A DNA stretch of 64,000 nucleotides from Chondrilla cf. caribensis (Eukaryota > Porifera > Demospongiae > Chondrillida > Chondrillidae), in the NCBI GenBank assembly GCA_964020155.1, contig OZ026558.1, forward strand, positions 4,154,969 to 4,218,968, given 5' to 3'. Position 1 is the stretch's first letter. Each line of letters starts with the position of its first letter. Shown one piece after another: positions 34,447 to 64,000 of this stretch. The position numbers were made by a program, and so were the translations under genes. The notes beneath the pieces are model-generated. The model was given only the letters and a program-made list of their open reading frames with translations. It was not told the origin of the DNA and ran no database searches.

Positions 34447-36278
34447 AACTATTTCTTTTAACTCTCCACACAAAACTGGGTATACGTATATGAACTGACC
34501 CTACGTCTGTTGCTTATCTGTAGAGTGCAAATCAATATGTGTCTATGTCTCGTAATTATATAACCCAGGGTGTGTATGTGGTTTTAATTGATTTAGTAAA
34601 TCCATTGGAACTATTTATTAGACATGGGTGTATATTTCATACTTGATACTAATGTCCCGTCTGCGGTGTAATTGTACTGTACGTATGTGAAGCTTGCATG
34701 ACTAACGCAATAAGTACACAGTAATGTGTTACATACGTATGTATTATATACACTATACTTGCATGTTATAATTAATGCGCATAATAATGTCAGGTTGTAG
34801 CTGTTTTTGTACTTATTAGATCTGAGCAACAGTATCCATATCACATTTGGTGTGCCAGCTGTGTTCTGTAATTCTATTTATGTCAACATTGGCTCACTGA
34901 GGAAGAGCCACTCATTGATACATGTACTCATGTACTCACAGTGTATGTATGTATGTCTCAGTACTAGTTCCACTTGAGTCCAGTGGGATGTGTGTAGTGT
35001 GTACATCACCGATTTCCACCTTTACAACCTACAACCTGTTACAACTGTGTGGACCTTGGAACAAGGACTGATAATGAGTGGTAACCATGTGTGTACACCA
35101 CATACACACCTCCTACATACGTACATTGAAATACAGTACATATTGATCAACACTGTATTCACTGTACATGTGTATATCTACACTACAGTATGAGTGTTTG
35201 GTGTGTATCTCGACCACTGCAATGTTTTGCTCCATGTACTAAGTGTAAGAGTCACACATTGATACATGTATGTAAGTAATACCGTATAGCGGGAAATATT
35301 TGCGGGACAAAATTTTCGCGGACTTTGCGGTTTGCCTAATATCCGCGAAAATTTTATCCGCAAATTAGGCGTTCTCGCTGTTCTGTCGCGTGACTCTGGC
35401 CAGCATCCGCGAAAAGTATATCCGTGAAAATTTTGTCCCGCGAAAATTTTCCGCTGTACGGTAGTTGTATCCTGGGTGGCAAATAATAGACAATTTATAC
35501 AGCAAATATACGCATAATCCAATACAACATATTATATGCAATAGAAATGTGTTTACTAATTTCCTGCCTTGTCCTCGCGCAATTAATCCCAACAATGAAA
35601 CCTGTCTGGTGACCTGTGCACACATCAGTGAACTGTGATTCCAGTGCTGATGTGTGCAAGTATGTGATGTGAATATCTCTGAGTCAGCACTAGTGCCACT
35701 GGAGTCTGGAGGAATGTGTGTAGTGTGTGCATCACTGATTTCCACATACACAATGAAATACGTACACTGTACATGTATTCAATTGCAGTGATATGTTAGT
35801 GTCAACAACACATGCATGTATGTAATATGATGTGCATACATACCTACCAGACACTATCATGGTCTCAATCCAATATTGCTAGTAGTACACTCAAAGACTA
35901 CAACTGATCAGTATTAGTAGTTATTTCAAACTGTAATATTAGTCAGTAGATGTGGGAGATACAAGACTCTACTCATAGTCTGTAATATGTGCTGTGTACA
36001 GTATGTATTGGAGTTCCATGTTGACAACATGTGTATACTGTATGTATGTGAATACATACTATGTACTCATGCACAACTAGTCACATTCACATGGTCTCAA
36101 TCCATTATTACTTGAAGTACACTCAAAGACTACAACTGATAATATGATATAACTAATGTTAAGAGTGTGATGATAAAGTGCATATATGATCTACTGTGTA
36201 TACTAGATATGTACTAGTGAGATGATGTGCGTGTAGAGTATTGATGAAGTGTACATGTGTGTGTTAGTACTACATGAG
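34447..36278. other. Spacer FR11/FR12 (gamma type with two insertions)
   Basis: Complete gamma spacer interrupted at about 35278 by TIR element C (35280-35463) and then by about 180 bp of unique sequence ending in an inverted repeat TGCACACATCAG...CTGATGTGTGCA (about 35617-35658). After that the gamma sequence resumes (GTATGTGATGTGAATATCTC). Confidence 0.65.
35280..35463. mobile_element. TIR element C (TACCGTATAGCGGG family)
   Basis: About 42-bp imperfect TIRs: the left end TACCGTATAGCGGGAAAT and the right end ATTTTCCGCTGTACGGTA pair, with GCGGGACAAAATTTTCGCGG inside both arms. Much more GC-rich than its surroundings and clearly a recent insertion into the gamma spacer. Confidence 0.85.
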
Positions 36279-37202
36279 TTAGTGGATGTAAATTTCCAAC
36301 AATTCTGTTCCAAAATTGTCAGACTTGAGGTCACGATCAGCACACCATCGAACTGTGATGTCATTGTTTGTCTCTTGTTTGAGTGTCCTCCAAAACCATG
36401 GTAGTCGTGTATTAGCACAGCAGTTGGTCCCAGGGTAGCAGTCCTTCCCATCCCAGAGGGTGTTGTTGCTGTACCACTGTTGGGAACCTCCAGTAACAGT
36501 GGCAGTGTCACAATAATAGTCAGTACCCACATAAGATGGTGGTGAGTTTCCAGGGTATTTGGCACAGGGACAGTTGCAATGAGCAGATCCTACTTCACGA
36601 TATCCAGCAGCATAAGACCAGATGTGGCTGTCATTGTCACCTAATGGTCCTTGTGTGATGGACAGACCAGTGAGGTAGTGTTGACTGAGGGGACGTGTGT
36701 TGTAGTAGAATGCACAAGGATGATGGAATGAGTACCCTAGAGCTCTCCCACAAACATGGTTGTAGGGTATCCCATGAACTGGAAAGACAACAGGGTCACA
36801 GCGGTAGTCCAGTGAAGGTCCACACACTCTCTTCCCACCAGCCCAGTACTGAGCTAGAGGTGGTGTACACTGTTGACAGGGTGAAGTCATATCGACGTGA
36901 GCCACTCTCATCATACCTACAATTCCACATCGTTCTTGTTCCATTTCACAATAAAACTGTTGTGCAGTGTTATTGTAGGTGTAAGTCTTGATCCAGTACA
37001 GTCCCGATTTGGCATTCCTATTGCAGTGGTATATGTCGGCACAAGAATTGGCTGGTTTGTCTCTAGTGAGTCCAATCTGGCATTGTGGGCATTGAGCGGA
37101 AGTGTTCCTGTTGGAGACAGCCTTAGTGCTCTCTCCGCTGGCGAAGGTGTTGATCCATCCAAGGAGAATGAGTGGGAATAGAAGATAGAGAGAAGTAGTC
37201 AT
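36279..37202 (-). CDS. FR12: secreted fibrinogen-related protein (intact)
   Basis: 307 aa, MTTSLYLL leader, SCADIYHC form. Patches: V1 LDYR, V2 FHHPCAFYYN, V3 YREVGSAHC, V4 G, V5 ADRDLKS. All but V4 match the nonsense copy FR4, and the gamma spacer 3' of it also matches the one beside FR4, so the pair is a segmental duplicate. CQQCTPP replaces CQQCPPP and GNSPPSY replaces GHSPPSY. Confidence 0.9.
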   Translation of the reverse strand: MTTSLYLLFPLILLGWINTFASGESTKAVSNRNTSAQCPQCQIGLTRDKPANSCADIYHCNRNAKSGLYWIKTYTYNNTAQQFYCEMEQERCGIVGMMRVAHVDMTSPCQQCTPPLAQYWAGGKRVCGPSLDYRCDPVVFPVHGIPYNHVCGRALGYSFHHPCAFYYNTRPLSQHYLTGLSITQGPLGDNDSHIWSYAAGYREVGSAHCNCPCAKYPGNSPPSYVGTDYYCDTATVTGGSQQWYSNNTLWDGKDCYPGTNCCANTRLPWFWRTLKQETNNDITVRWCADRDLKSDNFGTELLEIYIH

Positions 37203-38475
37203 GACTGTCCACTCTGCTGTTCAACTGTCACCAAATAACTGAGTCAGAAGTTCCCTTCAGATTGTGGTTGTCAACAGGAATGTTTGGATGCCTTATTTGG
37301 TGTTTAGTTGGGATCTACGTACGTATGCACCATTCTGTATGTACACCCACATATGCATTATATGTACGTAAGAATGTATGGATATGCTGTATGTACTGTA
37401 GATACGTATGTGTTTTGTGCCTATTCTATTCAATGCATTTTGTAGTATTCCCCATATAGAGTTTAGTATGGTACACACAGATGTGTATCATGTATTGGAT
37501 ACTGTGGTATTGTTATTGTGTATGTGTACATGTGTGTAAGTACTGTACTGTTTTGAAGGGTACACTGTGCATTCTACGGTATTCTCCATTGTGGAGTTTT
37601 TGTACAGTTCACATAGACATATATACTACACACATACACTGTTGAATACTGTAACTTTGTGTATTATATTATACAGTACTGTACATATGTACGTATGTAT
37701 GTTGATTTTTACCTTGTTGTGGTGCCAGCTAGTCTGGAGCACTGCAGTGGCATCACCTGGGTCACCACATGTAATCCAATTGCCTTGCACCAGAGGTTAC
37801 AGTCATGATTGGAAGGTCTTCACATTATTGTACCAATGCAGTACACACAATACACACATACGTACATTACATACATATGTACATACTATATATGCATACA
37901 TATGTACGTATGTACAGTGAATTCTCATTAATCTGCTGCAAATTATTTACCAAATCTATGGTGGATTAATGAGTTTGGTGGATTAACTGGATATTCATCA
38001 GTACTTGTATATTATGCTGGTACTGGGAAATTGTGGTGGATAACAAGGTTTAGCAGATGAGGTGGTGGATCAACAAGAATTAACTGTACATGAGACCATA
38101 TAAATATGTACCTAATATCTTGCTGTGCTGGCTAGCCATAACTGGTACCAGAGGTTTCCCTAACAATATTGAAAGGTTTCCAAGTATCCATGTGTTGATA
38201 CAATTGCGTATGTACACACATGAGAATACAAAGCATACGTACGTACATACTGTACGTATGCACATATGCACATATTCATATACAAACTGTACATATTTTG
38301 CAGTATATAGTACTTGTATGTCTAGTGTGTGTGTGTGCGTGTGTGTGTGGGTAGGTGGGTGGGGGGTGGATGGGTGCATGTGTGCATAAAATAGTTTATA
38401 TGAGCATGCTAATGCATGACATTGTACATTACAGTACACATACAGTAAAATGACAACAGATGTATGTAGATGAGT

Positions 38476-38531
38476 AGATTTGGAGTATCTTCACTAGTTG
38501 TTGTTACAACTAGTGAAGATATTCCAAATCT
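38476..38531. repeat. 25-bp inverted repeat hairpin
   Basis: Arms AGATTTGGAGTATCTTCACT... and ...AGTGAAGATATTCCAAATCT pair over 25 bp with one mismatch and a 6-nt loop. It is absent from the FR4/FR5 spacer. It could be a tiny foldback insertion or a small structured RNA. Confidence 0.7.
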
Positions 38532-39629
38532 GCATAAACATGTAGTTTCTGCCCGTAGCTATCACAGTAACAGTTCGCATACAACAATAACATATTCCAC
38601 AATACACTAATGCATGCATACATACACTGTGCGTGTGTGCGTGTGTGCGTGTGTGTGCGTGTGTGTGCATGTGTGTGTTCATACACTTACCCACAACAAT
38701 GAACTTACATCATAATGAATGTTGCATAAAAAGTTGGCCGATTTTGAAACAGCAAAAATTGGGTTAGACTTCATGCACAAAGGCTTAGGCAAGCATTATA
38801 TCTCCAGCTAAGGTTCTTTCAAACCTGGAAGAGACACCAAGATATCGAGTATGGGACCAGTAAACTCTTGAGTTTTTTTTACTCGAATTACTTGTTTTCA
38901 AAGTAGGACTTCATTTTAGGTACAAACAGAGTGTTTACACTTAGTCCACACTACCTAGGGTCCCTCAGCTAGGTTGAGTGTCATGCTACCAGGTCTGACA
39001 ATATCAGTACCAAAGATGTTCTCCTGTTGTAACATTGGTATATGTTGCTGTTGGCTTGGGGAGCACTGTGAGGTATTGGTGAGTACTGAACATACCTGAC
39101 CTCAATCAGCTACTGTGCACATATCAAGTGAAGTGTGGATGCATCACACTCAGGTGTACACTAACAAAGACTTATACAGTACAACCATCCAGTATATTGT
39201 AGACTGTATACTAGTGTTCCATACATATGTACATTGAGTACATACATTATTGTACACACACAGTTACCTTAACCAAGACCTGTACTATAATGTATACATA
39301 GCAGACTGTATACTAGTGTTCTGTATGTACATTCAATACATGTAGTATTGTATCCATACATTTATGCAGTCTCCATTGATTACAGGCGAAGGTTGTACCA
39401 TGTATACATGTACAAACTGTAGAATATACAGTACATATTATACGTATGTATGTTGCATATGCAAGTATGTACTGTATGTATTGTTGTACAACATTGATTC
39501 TGTGAGGTATTGGTAACTACCATAAATACCTGACCTCCATTAGCTACTGTGCACATATTAAGGTATGTAAGTGTGGATGAATCACATTTATGTTCACGCC
39601 TTTTGCTTCAATACAGTCATGTAACTCGT

Positions 39630-40265
39630 AATAGTTGTAATTAACTGATATCTGCTCAGTACCGACCAAAAGTGGGGTACAACTATTATGTATCCCATTT
39701 GATAGCACGATTACGCGTAGCTGAGATTGATTTCGTTCACGACATTGAAAAAGACGATTTTCTCAAAGAACTGGAGGTTGCTATCAACCCATTCAGATGG
39801 CTTCTTGGCCGCCCGTACTTCCTGAACCAACGAGTGTCAGGACACTTATCAAATGAACGAGGAAAATGGCCGAATCCACGAGCCTTGGAATATTTACCGA
39901 GCGAATGAAGAAACTCATCGAACCAACGAGTTTCAGTGTATTTACCGAACAAATGAGGAAACTTGCCCAACCAACGAGGCTTAGGATACTTACCGAAGGA
40001 ACGAAGCAACGGTTATGGCTTCTTCTAATGGAAAATCCGAGAAACAACCTTTTTCAACCCCCATTGAGAACGTCGAAGAATGGCTCAAGCCAAGAACACA
40101 GCCGAGAATACACAATGGGCACATAACAACGTCTGTTGATTAATTAATACCAGTCACTTAAAAACCAGGGTACATCACTAATAAGGTCAGTGTTGTACCC
40201 CAGTACATCGCGAATGTACTCCAGTCGGTCCCTTTGATCTTAAGTGACAATGTCAACAATCGGGA
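39630..40265. mobile_element. Element G, longer copy (48-bp internal repeats)
   Basis: Unlike the AT/GT-rich spacer in composition. A short open frame at 39672-39908 (plus) ends in 16-codon units N(Q/P)R----YLP-ER; four 48-bp units lie at about 39825-40010. Subterminal ACCGAC...GGGGTACAAC (39663-39682) is mirrored by GTTGTACCCC...GTCGGT (40191-40229), suggesting inverted ends. A truncated copy is at 26892-27300. No known domain. Confidence 0.55.
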
Positions 40266-40602
40266 TACATGTTGTATTGTATTGTAATATAGTAGAATGT
40301 CTTGTAATCTTTTATATGTATAGTATATATATTACTGTTCAATATTGAATATGTATTATTATGTACATACGTATGTACATATTCCTACATGTACACATGC
40401 ACAACTTGGCACATTCATGTGGTCTCAATCCATTATTACTTGAAGTACACTCAAAGACTACAACTGATAATATGATATAACTGATGTTGAGAGTGTGATG
40501 ATAAAGTATATGATCTACTGTGTATACTAGATATGTACTAGTGAGATGATATGTGTGTAGAGTATTGATGAACTGTACATGTGTGTGTTAGTACTACATG
40601 AG

Positions 40603-41526
40603 TTAGTGGATGTAAATTTCCAACAATTCTGTTCCGAAGTTATCAACCCAGAGTCCTCGACTGGCACACCATCGAACTGTGATGTCATTGTTTGTCTCTT
40701 GTTTGAGTGTCCTCCAAAACCATGGTAGTCGTGTATTAGCACAGCAGTTGGTCCCAGGGTAGCAGTCCTTCCCGTCCCAGAGGGTGTTGTTGCTGTACCA
40801 CTGTTGGGAACCATGAGTAACAGTGGCAGTGTCGCAATAATAGTCAGTACCCACATAAGACGGTGGTGAGCGTCCAGGACGTTTGGCACAGGGACAGTTG
40901 TGAGTACTTGAATCTGCTTCACTAACGCCAGCAGCATAAGACCAGATATGGCTGTCATTGTCACCTAATGGTCCTTGTGTGATGGACAGACCAGTGAGGT
41001 AGTTTTGACGGAGGGGACGTGTGTTGTAAGCAAATGCACAAGGATGATACAACGAGTACCCCAGAGCTCTCCCACAGACATGGTTGTATGGTATCCCATG
41101 AACTGGAAAGACAACAGGGTCACAGTGGTTATCCAGTGAAGGTCCACACACTCTCTTCCCACCAGCCCAGTACTGAGCCAGAGGTGGTGGACACTGTTGA
41201 CAGGGTGAGGACATATCGACATGGGCCACTCTCATCATACCTACAATTCCGCATCGTTCTTGTTCAATTTCACAGTAAAACTGGTGTGCAGTGTTATTGT
41301 AGGTGTAAGTCTTGATCCAGTACAGTCCTGATTTGGCATTCCTATTGCAGTGGTATATGTCAGCACAGGAATTGGCTGGTTTGTCTCTAGTGAGTCCAAT
41401 CTGGCATTGTGGGCATTGAGCAGAAGTGTTCCTGTTGGAGACAGCCTTAGTGCTCTCTCCACTGGCAAAGGTGTTGGTCCATCCAAGGAGAATGAGTGGG
41501 AATAGAAGATAGAGAGAAGTAGTCAT
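40603..41526 (-). CDS. FR13: secreted fibrinogen-related protein (intact, last of array)
   Basis: 307 aa, MTTSLYLL leader, SCADIYHC form. Patches: V1 LDNH, V2 LYHPCAFAYN, V3 VSEADSSTH, V4 H, V5 ASRGLWV. PLRQNY replaces PLSQHY and HVDMSSP replaces HVDMTSP, changing a conserved stretch. V5 resembles FR6 (ASRQLWW). It is transcribed away from the POLE exons that begin 1.2 kb further on. Confidence 0.9.
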   Translation of the reverse strand: MTTSLYLLFPLILLGWTNTFASGESTKAVSNRNTSAQCPQCQIGLTRDKPANSCADIYHCNRNAKSGLYWIKTYTYNNTAHQFYCEIEQERCGIVGMMRVAHVDMSSPCQQCPPPLAQYWAGGKRVCGPSLDNHCDPVVFPVHGIPYNHVCGRALGYSLYHPCAFAYNTRPLRQNYLTGLSITQGPLGDNDSHIWSYAAGVSEADSSTHNCPCAKRPGRSPPSYVGTDYYCDTATVTHGSQQWYSNNTLWDGKDCYPGTNCCANTRLPWFWRTLKQETNNDITVRWCASRGLWVDNFGTELLEIYIH

Positions 41527-42725
41527 GACTGTCCACTCTGCTGTTCAACTGTCACCAAATAACTGAGTCAGAAGTTCCCTTCAGATTGTGGTTGTTAACA
41601 GGAATGTTTGGATACCTTATTTGGTGTTTAGTTGGGATCTAAGTACATATGCACCATTTAGTATGTACACCAACATATGCATTATATGTACATAAGAATG
41701 TATGGATATGCTGTATGTACTGTAGGTACATATGTGTTTTGTGTCTATTCTATTCAATGCATTTTGCAGTATTCCCCATATAGAGTTTAGTATGATGTAC
41801 ACAGATGTGTATCATGTATTGCATACTGTGGTATAATGTACGTGTGTATGTGTGTATGTGTGTGAGTACTGTACTGTTTTGATGGGTACACTGTACATTC
41901 TACAGTATTCTCTATAGTAGAGTTTTGTACAGTTTACATAGACATATATACTACACACAGAGTATATTGAATACTGTAACTTTGTGTATTATATAATACA
42001 GTACTGTACATATGTATGTATGTTGATTTCTTACCTTGTTGTGGTGCCAGCTAGTCTGGAGCACTGCAGTGGCATCACCTGGGTCACCACATGTAATCCA
42101 ATTGCCTTGTACCAGAGGTTACATTATGCAATCATTATAAGATGGTCTCTACACTATTGCACCAATACAGTACACACAATACACACATACATTACACACA
42201 TATGTAGACACATACTTAATATCTTGCTGTGCTGGCTAGCCATAACTAGTTCCAGAGGTTTCCCTAGCATTATTGAAAGGTTTCAGCTACAACCAATACC
42301 AGTTTCCCAACCATTGTTTATAACTTCTGATGCGTCAATACAGTACACACATACAAGAATGAATGTAGAATATGTACATTGTATGGACATATGCATATAT
42401 ACGTATGTATACACTTGTACATTTTTTGTGTATATACCATCTCTAGGAGAGGATACACAGGGAATGGATCCTTTGTATGGGACACTGAGGGTGAAGCTCA
42501 AGGTGTTCAACAAAAGGATCCATTTTCTGTGTTTCCTTCCTAGAGGTGACATAAATAACATGCATCCCATTGGCTGATTGCTGACCTTACAATACCTAAT
42601 TGATCAATCAATTGTCACATCTGGGAATCTCAGAAATATATAGGATTTGCATCCCTGTCAGTCTCTTTGATGTTGCCACTGATCAGGATACATGTGTACA
42701 AATGTACTCTACGTATGTCATGTAG
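41527..42725. other. Junction between FR array and POLE
   Basis: Type I upstream region of FR13 with exon-like block 42045-42120 and the degenerate second block, then foldback element B extending to about 42710. Alignment to the inverted copy at 45830-46065 runs almost up to the POLE splice acceptor. No element A here and no upstream POLE exon. Confidence 0.65.
42436..42710. mobile_element. Foldback element B, longest copy
   Basis: Core arms CTCTAGGAGAGGATACACAG and CTGTGTTTCCTTCCTAGAGG pair for about 36 bp. Similarity to the inverted copy in a POLE intron (45830-46065) continues through ATTGTCACATCTGGGA and ends near ATCAGGATACATGT, only about 25 bp before the first POLE exon. Confidence 0.65.
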
Positions 42726-63167
<20,442 letters not shown>

Positions 63168-64000
63168 GTACGTACATACAGTATACAGTGTGTGCATACA
63201 AATAGTGCTATGTACACAGTTCATTCTACACAGTAGGAATCCACACTCTTCTGTGGTTACATGTCGTGTGTTTGAATTTATGTCACATGCACAGTACATA
63301 TGATGTAGTATTGTACTGTACAGTCCAACATGCTTTGTGTAAGCACCTTGAAGGCCACACCAAATTTGTACTTCTTATCAGAGGTACTTACTATCAGTAC
63401 TGATTAACATGGTGTACATGAGCTAGGGACTGAGTGAAGTGTGAGTATTAATAGAAATACGTATCTCAAGTTGTAGTGTACAATAGTACCGTACCACTCT
63501 TACCCTGGGTCTCCCCTATAATAATATGTAAATATGATGCATATACTTGTATTCACTGTGGAGTTTGAACAAGTTATCCTCTGGGAGCACTACGACAGCC
63601 CCCACTCATGATAAAGACCTACGTACGTATATTTAAGCAAGGTATTATTGGAACAACCACACCCACACCCATTTGATGTACTGTATCCACTACTCTTAGT
63701 TTACTTTCACTCCCTGTGAATACAATCCATTCACCAATTGTAGCATAGACGATAACTAGTGGATATCACCCCAACCAGTTTGCTGCCTGTACTCCTGGCA
63801 TGTGAATATAGTGGAGTCTGGATAGGTCGAACCTCTGTGATTGCTGAAATTGATTCTAACTATCAGAAATTCTACTTTTAGATTACTCTCTACATCAGAT
63901 TGGATTGGAGATTGCTTGGACAATCCTACCCATTTGATTAATTAGAAATTTGATTAATGCAAGTTTACCCAGCTTGCTTTGCAAGTCAGCTTAAAAACTC
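63168..64000. other. POLE intron running off the window
   Basis: Starts with donor GTACGT. Contains inverted repeat H (63343-63445). No exon resembling the POLE zinc-finger C-terminus was found, so about 200 residues are expected beyond the window. Confidence 0.6.
63343..63445 (-). repeat. Interspersed repeat H, inverted copy
   Basis: Reverse complement of 46660-46762 with only a few differences. Confidence 0.75.

Larger units (their letters stand above)
37203..40602. other. Spacer FR12/FR13
   Basis: Exon-like block 37722-37795, element D 37915-38086, degenerate second block near 38110-38180, GT-rich tract 38325-38360, perfect-looking hairpin 38476-38531, CA/GT tract 38630-38680, delta segment about 38690-39640, element G about 39630-40265, FR13 3' flank. 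There is no type III leader gene here, unlike the other two delta spacers. Confidence 0.6.

Noticed and set aside
1..41526. FR proteins as intelectins or full fibrinogen-domain lectins
   Set aside because: Only the first part of a fibrinogen-like domain is present; the calcium-binding and C-terminal segments of those families are replaced by a different cysteine-rich module.

Overview
This is a metazoan nuclear window, most likely from a sponge. That placement is an inference: the secreted gene family repeated here resembles uncharacterised proteins of sponges and cnidarians, the DNA polymerase epsilon gene has short phased introns, and spacers and introns are full of (GT)n, minisatellites and small DNA transposons.

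Region 1 (1 to about 41.5 kb) is a tandem, same-strand (minus) array of one single-exon secreted protein family, called FR1-FR13 here. Each is about 307 aa: a signal peptide, a fibrinogen-like start (around SCxDIYHCNRNAKSGLYWI), then a cysteine-rich extracellular module. FR1 is cut by the window edge. Nine copies are open (FR2, 3, 5, 6, 7, 10, 11, 12, 13). Three are broken (FR4 nonsense, FR8 truncated, FR9 frameshifted with nonsense). A leader-only relic lies at 10.9 kb. The copies are nearly identical except at five short patches where almost every copy differs, and patches are shared in mosaic fashion. Three leader/upstream modules occur. Spacers are themselves repeated in blocks and carry a 13-bp-TIR element, a CAGTGAATTC TIR element, foldback elements, a hAT remnant and LTR-like pieces.

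Region 2 (42.7 kb to 63.2 kb, plus strand) holds 22 phase-consistent exons of the DNA polymerase epsilon catalytic subunit (POLE), about 1,387 codons. They start just after the expected motif A region and stop before the C-terminal zinc fingers. The exonuclease half is not visible anywhere upstream, so either the FR array sits in a POLE intron of more than 42 kb, or this POLE is rearranged.

Region 3 (50.1-58.3 kb) is a single 8.2-kb POLE intron holding an antisense cluster of small NHL-repeat beta-propeller genes: four intact, one truncated, one leader relic and three tail relics. Their start codons sit beside a shared ETS-CRE-E-box promoter. Other POLE introns are short and filled with mini- and microsatellites, several directly abutting splice sites.

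The strongest leads are the patchwise-diversified secreted array (a candidate recognition or immune family) and the two antisense gene families associated with POLE.
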